Part shown: piece by piece, positions 1-6,107 of the stretch
Layout of the letters: the number at the start of each line of letters is the position of its first letter
How positions within the stretch are numbered: position 1 is the first letter of the stretch
Made by a program: the position numbers and the translations under genes
From: Bdellovibrionales bacterium
GTDB taxonomy: Bacteria > Bdellovibrionota > UBA2428
Assembly (NCBI GenBank): GCA_018266335.1
Contig: JAFEAR010000060.1
Span: 1-6,107 of the forward strand
Length of the DNA stretch: 6,107 bases
Reading direction: 5' to 3'
Notes under the pieces: generated by a model
What the model saw: the letters and a program-made list of their open reading frames with translations, nothing else
The model's database searches: none
What the model was told of the DNA's origin: nothing

Positions 1-18
1 CTTTTCTCAAGCCTTAGG

Positions 19-387
19 GGTGCAGTCCGCCTTCATGTGGCGGTGATCTCAAACACGGTATGCTGGTGGACTCCTTGCTCGCTGTGGTGCAGTCCGCCTT
101 CATGTGGCGGTGATCTCAAACCGTGCGCAAGTGAGACACCTGTCTCCGTTGGGGTGCAGTCCGCCTTCATGTGGCGGTGATCTCAAACTTTCTCTCGCCC
201 AAGTCGTAGTGCATTAAGGTGCAGTCCGCCTTCATGTGGCGGTGATCTCAAACAAGAACCGGCACTGACCATACTCCTAAGAGGTGCAGTCCGCCTTCAT
301 GTGGCGGTGATCTCAAACTTCAAAGCAAAACCGCCAGTCTCACTGGCATGCGGTGCAGTCCGCCTTCATGTGGCGGTGATCTCAAAC
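19..387 (-). CRISPR. Type VI-A CRISPR array, leader-proximal part (6 repeats, 5 full spacers)
   Basis: Six identical 36-nt repeats lie at 19-54, 86-121, 153-188, 218-253, 283-318 and 352-387. The spacers are 55-85 (31 nt), 122-152 (31), 189-217 (29), 254-282 (29) and 319-351 (33). Positions 1-18 look like part of a further spacer, so the array runs on to the left. Read on the minus strand, each repeat begins GTTTGAGATC. It then forms a 5-bp stem, CCGCC and GGCGG around the loop ACATGAA, and ends with an 8-nt flank, ACTGCACC. This matches the known Cas13a crRNA form, in which a 5' repeat hairpin plus a short flank precedes the spacer (Leptotrichia flank ACUAAAAC, from memory). It also resembles the Rhodobacter capsulatus Cas13a repeat. 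I therefore infer leftward transcription, in the same direction as cas13a. No repeat has decayed, so the trailer end is not in view. The spacers' source is unknown. Confidence 0.98.
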
Positions 388-557
388 CTAACCCTCAGAT
401 AGCCTTGATCTGCAACCTGAATCTTTTTGAGATTCTGTACCAGATCGATCCAATCCTTAGCAAATACGACTTTGGAAGCCCTTTTAAGCGGATGAATCGT
501 GTTAACTTGTGTGTAGGCAATCATTTATTCGATTCCTGAGGGCGATTTCGCCGGATT
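388..557 (-). promoter_or_regulatory. CRISPR leader between cas13a and the first repeat
   Basis: These 170 bases separate the cas13a stop codon from the first repeat in the direction of transcription. They are visibly richer in A and T than the flanking gene and contain no convincing reading frame. The position fits a leader that would carry a pre-crRNA promoter and the spacer integration signals. A weak sigma70-like candidate on the minus strand is TTGCTA at 458-463 and TACAGA at 434-439, with an 18-nt gap. Its transcript would start roughly 40 nt before the first repeat. I see no intrinsic terminator with a U-tract after cas13a, so read-through from cas13a into the array is also possible. 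Confidence 0.6.
405..448. promoter_or_regulatory. Two-tier inverted repeat in the leader
   Basis: The inner arms GAATCT (419-424) and AGATTC (430-435) are perfect complements around a 5-nt loop. The outer arms TTGATCTG (405-412) and CAGATCGA (441-448) pair over 8 positions with one T-G wobble. Internal loops of 6 and 5 nt separate the two stems. The structure ends 17 bases from the first repeat. It could be an RNA fold at the start of pre-crRNA, a protein binding site or a chance pairing. It overlaps the weak promoter candidate at 434-463, so both readings cannot easily hold. No U-tract follows, so it is not a normal terminator. Confidence 0.35.
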
Positions 558-3500
558 TCAGGGGCAAAACAGTTTGGCGACCTGGGCCACAAAACCGGCA
601 TCATGCAAGGATTCTTGTATTTCCCGACACTCAAGGCGTTTTGTTGCTTTCGGCAGATGCTGAATTGACCGGCTGCTGACCTTCGGCAAATGCAGCTTGT
701 GCTCCGATGACATTTTCCATTCGAGAATGAAGCCTTCCTCGAACATCAACTCCTTGATGGATTTGGTCACGGCATTCTTGAGCTTGCGGTCGTAGCTGAG
801 CAATTCGCGGGTCCGGTTGATCTGATGTGTGAGGCACAACGGGGCGCTCTTGCTATTTAGAATGTTGAAATGCGTCAGATCGTTCCGAATCTGCCAATGG
901 TGGCCCTTCTCGATTTGGCCGTACCAGGGCAGTTTCGATTTGAAGTCGCTTTTAAGACCATCGATCCGTACCTCGCCAAGCTTCTGAAATTCGCCTAGGC
1001 CGCCGCCCTTCTCCGAGAAGATGTCCTCGAGTTTAAGCTCATTCAGCTTTATCATCGCCAGGGTGACAAAGTAGAGGTCGCGCTCCCACAAGCCAGCAAA
1101 ATCTATTAGGCGTGCGATGCATCTCATCATTAGCCGGTGCAATTTCACCTGATTGGTGAGCCTGACATTGGCGGCAAGACGGCGATGCTCCTCGATTTCA
1201 GCCAATGTCTGCCTGTAGTGCTGCAAGTCGTCCTTAGAAAAGGTTTCCGCATTACGGACCGCTTTTTTGTGAAGCTCTTTTCTGCATTTTTGGAGCACGG
1301 CGATCTTGGAGGATGTCCCCTTGACGGTTTCCAGTTCGAGAACCTTTTCAACATTGGCGTGCGCAATATGCTCGCCGGATTCTCTGAGGGCCTTGATAAG
1401 GTTCGGATGCCCGAACCGCATAATCTCCCGTAGGCCGCGCCTAGTCCCCGCCAGACGGTCGCTGCCGGGCTCGGCCTTGGGATACAAGCGGTCGAAGTCC
1501 GATGTACATTCATAAAGCTCCTTGAAAGGTTTGAGATCGAGATTTACACCGTCGCCCTCGAATTTGGCATCGTGCATCCGCAGATACAGCAACAGCACTT
1601 TGCGCATCTGGGCGACAGAATCATCGTCCTTTCCGCCACCCTTGCTCTCCAAAACGCCCCATTTGCGAAATTGGTGCAGCAGACGCGCCACGTCATCGAC
1701 CGGCACCATATGCAGCACCAGATACAGATTCGCCAGCCATTGAGGTGGGTCCTTCCACGTCGCCGAGTTGGCGGTTTCCAACTCCGCAGGTTGCGCCTGC
1801 GGCTGTGACTCTTCGCGCAGCTCCAAGAGCCAGCCAACCCTACGCCCCAATAGATATTTTTTGAATTCCTCGCCGACAACGTCGCAACGGAAGGCATCGA
1901 TCCAGGCAGCTTGTTCACGGGCATTTTCCGGCGAGCTTTCATAAGCGTTCTGCACACGCATTTCCGCGGCGGTCTCCCGTGTCAGCCTATCGAACAGGCT
2001 GGCGATAGTCTGGCCTTCCGCAAGCCGTCCGATCTTCTCCGAATGTGCCTGGATCAAGTCACGATAGAGATCGTTCTTAAACTCTTTTTTGGCGCGTTCA
2101 GTGCCTGCCTTGACCGCGCACGCGATAGAACAATTGATTTTTGCCGTTTCCCGCTTTTCCAGCCACAACCGAAACGGGCCCTCGTAGAGCAGTTTGCAGG
2201 CCGTGTATTTCGCAAGAAGCGCGGGGCTTTCCAATTCATCCGCCTTGGCGGGCTTTGGCAGCGTCTGTCCTTCGCAAACGGTCTGAGCCTCAATGTTTTC
2301 AAGGCGCAACAAAAGCCGGTTGAATTTTGGCAAGCCGATATCCGCATCGTCATCACTGAACAATTTGAGATACGCATCCATCTCGGTTTGTTTAGCAAAC
2401 TCGTTTATCTTCGCGCCTTGGCAAGTAGCCAAGAATCGCGCGCCGCTTTCCGCAAAATCTTCTTCGAGTAAGGTACGCGCCCGGCAGAAGACCTCAGACA
2501 CGATATTTTGCGATATGAACGTCTTTTCGAAGTCCCCATTGGCCAGCTTGTTCTGGAGTTTACGAACAAAGTCCGCGCGGCCGCGAAAATGAAACACCTC
2601 GTTGCGGCATTTGGCGGCAAGACGCAAAACCAGATACAGAAATCTCGTGTAGTCCACGCAATCATCAAACACGCCTGCGCGCTTGCCGAACAGAAGTTTG
2701 GAATGCTCCTTGGCCCGTTCGACATACTGGCAATCGCATTTCCCGAGCGCGGTCTTGGAGGCTTCATCGTCCAAAACGTCGGCAGGCCGGTTCTTGTCGT
2801 CCTCCCACGTTTCATGTGGGTCGGCCCATGATTTCAGGGTTCTTGAAGCCTGACTCATGGTGTTGCGCCACACGCGCACGAAAGCTTCGCTCCGCTTGAT
2901 TTCGGCTTGGCCCGCACTGGTCCAATAGTGGCTGTTGGAGAGCATATCGGCCTTCCATATCTCACTCGCGCCGGTAATGGCCATATTGTCGTCGCCAACG
3001 GGCGTTGCTCCATAGTGGATGATACGCCCGAGCCGGATCAGCGCGTTCATGCTTCTATTGACGTGACGATGCTTCAGGAGGCCAAGAAGTTCTCTCCCGT
3101 TGCGGGGAAGCGCACGATTTACATTTTCCCTTTTCGAAGTCCGCAACAACGTTTTGTAGTGGGCGCGCGTAGCGTCATAGAGATGGAGCAGACCGGGTTG
3201 ACGTTTGCGTATTTCAGATCGGGGAAGAACTTTGCCGTTTCCATCTCCGAACTGTTTCGCATAATGTTCAAAAATCAACCTTCCCACCTCCGCCGGATTG
3301 ATTTTACGTCTTTTGTCCCTCGGGTTGGCTAGCTCATAGATTTCTTTAGCCAGATCGGACTTGAGGAAGGCCATTTCGTCACATTCTTTCCAGGCATGAT
3401 CCGCGAGCTTTTCTATGGGCTTGAGAACGCTTTTTTCAATGCCGTGCGCGCGAGCCGCGATGAGCCCTCGGGGTTGGCTGCCGTCTTTTTTGTTCGGCCT

Positions 3501-4034
3501 ATGCTCGCGCGACACGCCAGAAATAATGCGCTCAGAGCAGTGCAGATGGTTTTCTATATCCTTGGCAAGCTTGGAATAGTCGATATCGTCAGCCTTGGTC
3601 TTCCCAAGAAACGTCTTACACCACCGGCCTTCGATCCTGGGCGCTTTGTCAGGCTCTGGATAAAAATAAGGCGGACACATGCCATAAGGATGTAGCTTCC
3701 AGGCCCATATTTTCTCGAATTGGTCCGGCTTTTCCCCGAGTTTGGTCTTCAATATTTCCCAACAGGCATTTCCGAGATCCTTCCGCACCTGGTATTGAAT
3801 CTTTGTTGGAAGGCCGTTCGCGTTCGCCTTCGATTTCTTGGGCTTCCTAACGATCTTGTCGATCACCGATATCCATTGTGCGATGAGAAGATCGGCGTGC
3901 GCCTCGGCAAATTCTGGAATGCGCTTTGTTTCGCTCTTTGACGTTGCCTCGGATGGATATCGCAACAGTTGCCGCTTGCGCGGAGTGGTTTCGCTGCCGA
4001 CTGTGCTTTGCCCATAAGGCCTGACGATCTTCAT
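558..4034 (-). CDS. cas13a: Cas13a (C2c2), CRISPR type VI-A RNA-guided ribonuclease
   Basis: This 1158-residue cytoplasmic effector should process its own pre-crRNA, bind target RNA complementary to the guide, and then cleave target and bystander RNA. Two HEPN catalytic motifs are visible: R477-N-E-V-F-H482 and R1050-N-D-L-T-H1055. A central plus a C-terminal HEPN motif is the Cas13a order (Leptotrichia shahii R597/H602 and R1278/H1283); Cas13b has its motifs near the two ends. I infer the N-terminal and Helical-1 regions over about residues 1-330, HEPN1 around 477 split by Helical-2, a linker region, and HEPN2 over the last 200 or so residues. Residues 329-342 (RLGRIIHYG at 334-342) resemble a segment I associate with Cas13a. 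Flexible stretches occur at 743-753 (Q/P-rich) and 799-805 (GGGKDDD). The protein is at the short end for Cas13a (about 1120-1400 residues). The ATG at 4034 follows AGGAGG by 4 nt. The adjacent array with a Cas13a-type repeat supports the call. No frameshift is seen and both active sites are intact. I could not pinpoint the crRNA-processing residues. Confidence 0.94.
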   Translation of the reverse strand: MKIVRPYGQSTVGSETTPRKRQLLRYPSEATSKSETKRIPEFAEAHADLLIAQWISVIDKIVRKPKKSKANANGLPTKIQYQVRKDLGNACWEILKTKLGEKPDQFEKIWAWKLHPYGMCPPYFYPEPDKAPRIEGRWCKTFLGKTKADDIDYSKLAKDIENHLHCSERIISGVSREHRPNKKDGSQPRGLIAARAHGIEKSVLKPIEKLADHAWKECDEMAFLKSDLAKEIYELANPRDKRRKINPAEVGRLIFEHYAKQFGDGNGKVLPRSEIRKRQPGLLHLYDATRAHYKTLLRTSKRENVNRALPRNGRELLGLLKHRHVNRSMNALIRLGRIIHYGATPVGDDNMAITGASEIWKADMLSNSHYWTSAGQAEIKRSEAFVRVWRNTMSQASRTLKSWADPHETWEDDKNRPADVLDDEASKTALGKCDCQYVERAKEHSKLLFGKRAGVFDDCVDYTRFLYLVLRLAAKCRNEVFHFRGRADFVRKLQNKLANGDFEKTFISQNIVSEVFCRARTLLEEDFAESGARFLATCQGAKINEFAKQTEMDAYLKLFSDDDADIGLPKFNRLLLRLENIEAQTVCEGQTLPKPAKADELESPALLAKYTACKLLYEGPFRLWLEKRETAKINCSIACAVKAGTERAKKEFKNDLYRDLIQAHSEKIGRLAEGQTIASLFDRLTRETAAEMRVQNAYESSPENAREQAAWIDAFRCDVVGEEFKKYLLGRRVGWLLELREESQPQAQPAELETANSATWKDPPQWLANLYLVLHMVPVDDVARLLHQFRKWGVLESKGGGKDDDSVAQMRKVLLLYLRMHDAKFEGDGVNLDLKPFKELYECTSDFDRLYPKAEPGSDRLAGTRRGLREIMRFGHPNLIKALRESGEHIAHANVEKVLELETVKGTSSKIAVLQKCRKELHKKAVRNAETFSKDDLQHYRQTLAEIEEHRRLAANVRLTNQVKLHRLMMRCIARLIDFAGLWERDLYFVTLAMIKLNELKLEDIFSEKGGGLGEFQKLGEVRIDGLKSDFKSKLPWYGQIEKGHHWQIRNDLTHFNILNSKSAPLCLTHQINRTRELLSYDRKLKNAVTKSIKELMFEEGFILEWKMSSEHKLHLPKVSSRSIQHLPKATKRLECREIQESLHDAGFVAQVAKLFCP

Positions 4035-4309
4035 CGATCCTCCTGTCGGCTTGAAAATACCTCTACGGAAACAAAGTCATTTGATTTGCTCTCGTGCACA
4101 AACGCGTTTGCCAAACCAATCGGCATATCTCCGTAGGTTCGCAGTGCAAATTGCGCGAGACATGCATATGCAATGGCTCCGAGGGGCGTGCCGATCCATT
4201 GTGCCGGCGGAAGCCTGATCGTAGACCTTAGCCCGATGACCACAAGCCTCATGAAAGCCCGCGCGCCGTAAAATCCGATACGTTTCAGCTTTTTATCGTT
4301 GCCGCTCAA
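4031..4309 (-). CDS. Possible small protein upstream of cas13a (92 aa, unrecognised)
   Basis: I do not recognise this frame. It starts with TTG at 4309 with no clear ribosome binding site. An internal ATG at 4252 (residue 20) is an alternative but also lacks one. Its TGA stop overlaps the cas13a ATG as ATGA, a typical operon junction, although such an overlap can arise by chance. The N-terminus is basic (KKLKR at 6-10). Residues 39-56 (IGTPLGAIAYACLAQFAL) are fairly hydrophobic and might form one membrane helix. The C-terminus is polar. The frame fills nearly all of the gap between two divergent genes. A weak promoter-like pair, TTGTGG at 4240-4245 and TACGAT at 4218-4223 (16-nt gap, minus strand), and two palindromes also lie in it. 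It may therefore be the cas13a promoter region rather than a gene. If real, it would be co-transcribed with cas13a. Confidence 0.3.
   Translation of the reverse strand: MSGNDKKLKRIGFYGARAFMRLVVIGLRSTIRLPPAQWIGTPLGAIAYACLAQFALRTYGDMPIGLANAFVHESKSNDFVSVEVFSSRQEDR
4039..4044 (-). promoter_or_regulatory. Strong ribosome binding site of cas13a
   Basis: On the minus strand AGGAGG stands 4 nt before the ATG at 4034. It is the clearest Shine-Dalgarno in the window and fixes the cas13a start. It lies inside the last codons of the small upstream frame ending at 4031, which would allow translational coupling if that frame is translated. Confidence 0.8.
4099..4116. promoter_or_regulatory. Overlapping palindromes upstream of cas13a, possible operator
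   Basis: CAAACGCGTTTG at 4099-4110 is a perfect 12-bp palindrome. CAAAC recurs at 4112-4116, so the middle GTTTG (4106-4110) can pair with either side: CAAAC-GC-GTTTG-C-CAAAC. It lies about 65 bases before the cas13a start. A dimeric regulator could bind here, or the mRNA could switch between two short hairpins. No regulator gene is in view, and the site also reads as codons of the possible small protein. The functional role is inference from symmetry and position. Confidence 0.3.
4163..4172. repeat. 10-bp perfect palindrome TGCATATGCA between the divergent genes
   Basis: TGCATATGCA reads the same on both strands. It lies about 130 bases upstream of cas13a and 160 bases upstream of the divergent membrane-protein gene. 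It could be a shared operator, but a 10-bp palindrome of this kind is not rare by chance and nothing else supports a role. Confidence 0.2.
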
Positions 4310-4332
4310 CCGATTGGAAGCGTGACCGGCGG

Positions 4333-6039
4333 ATGAAGCTGGGCAAACCGAAATCGCGCTGGTTCAGCGAGGGCTATCGGGTACTATCGCCCCCGCAAAC
4401 GGCGATAGTGAGCTCAATGACGGAATTGGACACTTGGTCCTACCTCGCCGCTCAGACGGTCTGCGGTCACGAACTCAACTTCTTTCATGAGACGGATCAC
4501 GGCGAAGGTAGGCTTACTTTTCACAGGGGGCCGATAACGGCCCTGGGCGACCTTGCGCAAGCCGCAGCCGAAGGCGCGCTACCGGGAATGCCAGCGGGCC
4601 TCCTGCCAGCGCTGGCAGGGCGGTATGCAAATGAAGTTCTTTTCGAACCGTTTGGCGATCTTAAACTCGGAACGGATTTTCACGATCACATTGCCGATCT
4701 TGTCTCGGGACGCCGCCAAGATTTGATGAAAGTATTCTCCCTAGGCGAACGCGGGCGAAACCTACTCCAACGCGGAGTGCTTTATTCGGCGGACGTGCCC
4801 TCTGACAAAAGAAAACCTCACAAGCTCGTTCTCAAACTTTCCAATGCCGCCGAGGCCCGACTCATCAGGGTGGGGATTGTGCCTCGTACTTACCGACTCG
4901 CGATTGAGGACATAAAAGTGTTCGTCTTCAGCACCGGAAAGGGCTTGACGCAAACGCGCGTGACTGTGCGGCCAGAAACGGCAGACTCGCTTTCGCCGTT
5001 GGAACTGCTGGAAATCCAGATCGCTTTGGGGCGGTTCAATGAAATTTGCTGGCTAGAAGAGGACCGGCAGTACGAGAAAAATCAGCCCAAAATAACATTC
5101 GGCACGCTCATACGGGCCTTGGTGGTTGGCCCCGCCGTCCCGACCCGCAAAGAAGGCCGCGTTTCGACCTGGACGTTTCTTCAATTCGACAAAGACATCG
5201 ATAAAGACCGCCGCAATCTTATGGAGTGTCATTTTGCGCGGCATTACACGAGCGATTATGTTTTATCCGGCGCAATTCGCGGCATAACGACCGTCCGGGA
5301 TTTCGATACGGTTGGGCATACTTTTGCGCTTGAAGGCGCTTGCACGACAGTCGCGGCAGAGCCCGCCGTTGGTTCGATGACAAGCTTTCTGAAAAGCTTC
5401 AAGGAGAATACTTTTCACAAACATTATCTGCCCCTGATGCTCATGGCCTTACATGAGCAGCGGTTTCTCATAGATCGCACGTCGCGGTCGGCGATCAGGG
5501 AGGCAGGGGAATCGAACTCCGAAGCAACACTTGGAGCGCTCAGAGCGCTGCGCAGCGATTCCCTCGTGTTTCGCCTTGTATACCGGTTGTCGACCGCCAG
5601 CTTCATCTCGATGCATAACAGCGTATCGCTGGCGCTCAGAAAAGTGTTTTTTCTGGACAGCATGTTGCAGCAACTCGCGGTTGACGTCTCGGAGGCCGAA
5701 AACATGCTACAGAACCTAGCCGACCGGCGGCGTCAATCCGACGAGCGCCGTCGTGAGCGGCGATTCTACTTTCCTTCCATCGTAGCGTCTGCCGCGCTGG
5801 CGGCACTCACCGCGTTTCAACTCTTGGAAGGCGGGTTTAATGCGTTCACGGCTTGGCGATGCTCACATGCCGTGTCTTTTGTTGTGGCAATTGCAATTTT
5901 ATTGGCTGTGATGGGAATTGGATGGCGTATGCGTTCCCGCACCAAAGTCGAAGACGAAGCGTCTAACGAATTTGGCGAGAAGGGTTTTACGATCCATGCA
6001 GCCCTTGAACATATGCTCGACAGGTGCAGGGAACAGTAA
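4333..6039 (+). CDS. Membrane-anchored protein with two C-terminal helices, CorA-like outline, possible Cas13a accessory
   Basis: This is a 568-residue protein of unknown function. Residues 1 to about 450 look soluble: an alpha/beta part including IKVFVFSTGKG (194-204), then a mostly helical part. Residues 451-477 form a charged helix ending in an arginine-rich run (RRRQSDERRRERR, 465-477). Two membrane helices follow at about 481-499 and 513-531, joined by a short loop, with a basic tail from R532. Arginines flank both helices on the same side, so by the positive-inside rule both ends should be cytoplasmic. This outline (cytoplasmic N-domain, long helix, two C-terminal helices, short outer loop) recalls CorA cation channels. 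The loop has GGFNAF (500-505) where CorA has YGMNF, but overall identity is too low to call by eye, and CorA usually lacks the 36-residue tail seen here. The start is uncertain: ATG at 4333 and ATG at 4417 (residue 29) both have weak ribosome binding sites. It is divergent from cas13a, about 300 bases start to start. A defence role, such as a membrane effector acting with Cas13a, is inferred from location only. Confidence 0.85.
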   Translation: MKLGKPKSRWFSEGYRVLSPPQTAIVSSMTELDTWSYLAAQTVCGHELNFFHETDHGEGRLTFHRGPITALGDLAQAAAEGALPGMPAGLLPALAGRYANEVLFEPFGDLKLGTDFHDHIADLVSGRRQDLMKVFSLGERGRNLLQRGVLYSADVPSDKRKPHKLVLKLSNAAEARLIRVGIVPRTYRLAIEDIKVFVFSTGKGLTQTRVTVRPETADSLSPLELLEIQIALGRFNEICWLEEDRQYEKNQPKITFGTLIRALVVGPAVPTRKEGRVSTWTFLQFDKDIDKDRRNLMECHFARHYTSDYVLSGAIRGITTVRDFDTVGHTFALEGACTTVAAEPAVGSMTSFLKSFKENTFHKHYLPLMLMALHEQRFLIDRTSRSAIREAGESNSEATLGALRALRSDSLVFRLVYRLSTASFISMHNSVSLALRKVFFLDSMLQQLAVDVSEAENMLQNLADRRRQSDERRRERRFYFPSIVASAALAALTAFQLLEGGFNAFTAWRCSHAVSFVVAIAILLAVMGIGWRMRSRTKVEDEASNEFGEKGFTIHAALEHMLDRCREQ

Positions 6040-6107
6040 CCCGCTCAAGAATCGCTAAAAGCAATTCCGAAAACGCCCAGAGGATACAAAACTGGCGCTC
6101 AGCGATC

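Noticed and set aside
348..539. A 63-codon plus-strand frame over the last repeat and leader
   Set aside because: Its first codons are CRISPR spacer and repeat sequence, it has no ribosome binding site, and the rest is leader.
388..557. A tracrRNA or anti-repeat gene
   Set aside because: Only an 8-nt complement to the repeat is found, and Cas13a does not need a tracrRNA.
535..562. Hairpin at the end of cas13a: CCTGA/TCAGG outside, GGCG/CGCC inside
   Set aside because: The stems are short and unevenly spaced and no U-tract follows on the minus strand, so I do not call an intrinsic terminator.
1911..2471. A 186-codon plus-strand frame inside cas13a, the longest of many antisense frames there
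   Set aside because: It lies wholly antisense to the clear cas13a gene, shows no domain I know, and is explained by the codon pattern of GC-rich DNA.
558..4034. Cas12 or Cas13b identity for the large effector
   Set aside because: No RuvC-type motifs are seen. Two HEPN motifs are present, but the first is central rather than near the N-terminus as in Cas13b, and the repeat is of Cas13a type.
4921..4950. FSTGKG (residues 199-204) of the 568-aa protein as a nucleotide-binding P-loop
   Set aside because: The Walker A pattern GxxxxGK[S/T] is not met: only one G precedes K, at the wrong spacing, and no Walker B follows.
6049..6067. Hairpin after the membrane-protein gene: GAAT/ATTC with inner GCT/AGC
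   Set aside because: It is only 7 bp with a mismatch, mostly A-T, and lacks a U-tract, so it is too weak to call a terminator.

Overview
The window carries a compact single-effector CRISPR locus that I read as type VI-A (Cas13a, formerly C2c2), plus a divergent gene for an unrecognised membrane protein. The organism is probably an alphaproteobacterium. The DNA is moderately GC-rich, and the CRISPR repeat closely resembles, from memory, the Cas13a repeat of Rhodobacter capsulatus. No housekeeping gene is present to confirm this.

Layout, left to right. Positions 1-387 hold the leader-proximal end of a CRISPR array: six identical 36-nt repeats and five complete spacers of 29-33 nt. A partial spacer at the left edge shows that the array continues outside the window. 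Positions 388-557 are a non-coding leader with a two-tier inverted repeat. Positions 4034 to 558 (minus strand) encode an 1158-residue protein with two R-N-x-x-x-H HEPN ribonuclease motifs, R477/H482 and R1050/H1055. One motif is central and one is near the C-terminus, which is the Cas13a arrangement. A strong Shine-Dalgarno (AGGAGG) precedes its start. Positions 4309-4031 (minus) hold a small 92-codon reading frame with a TTG start. Its stop overlaps the cas13a start as ATGA, and whether it is a gene is uncertain. Positions 4333-6039 (plus) encode a 568-residue protein with a long soluble part, an arginine-rich stretch and two C-terminal membrane helices. This outline recalls CorA-type channels. 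The last 68 bases (6040-6107) hold no gene I can support.

How the parts fit. Array and effector are read in the same direction, leftward. The crRNA has the form repeat-spacer, with a CCGCC/GGCGG hairpin followed by an 8-nt 3' flank, as Cas13a requires. Cas13a would process the array, use the guides to find invader transcripts and then cleave RNA through its paired HEPN domains. No cas1 or cas2 is in the window. The divergent membrane protein is the most novel element: type VI-B systems have membrane accessories (Csx27, Csx28), but I know of no established membrane partner for type VI-A. Its link to the CRISPR system here rests on proximity alone.
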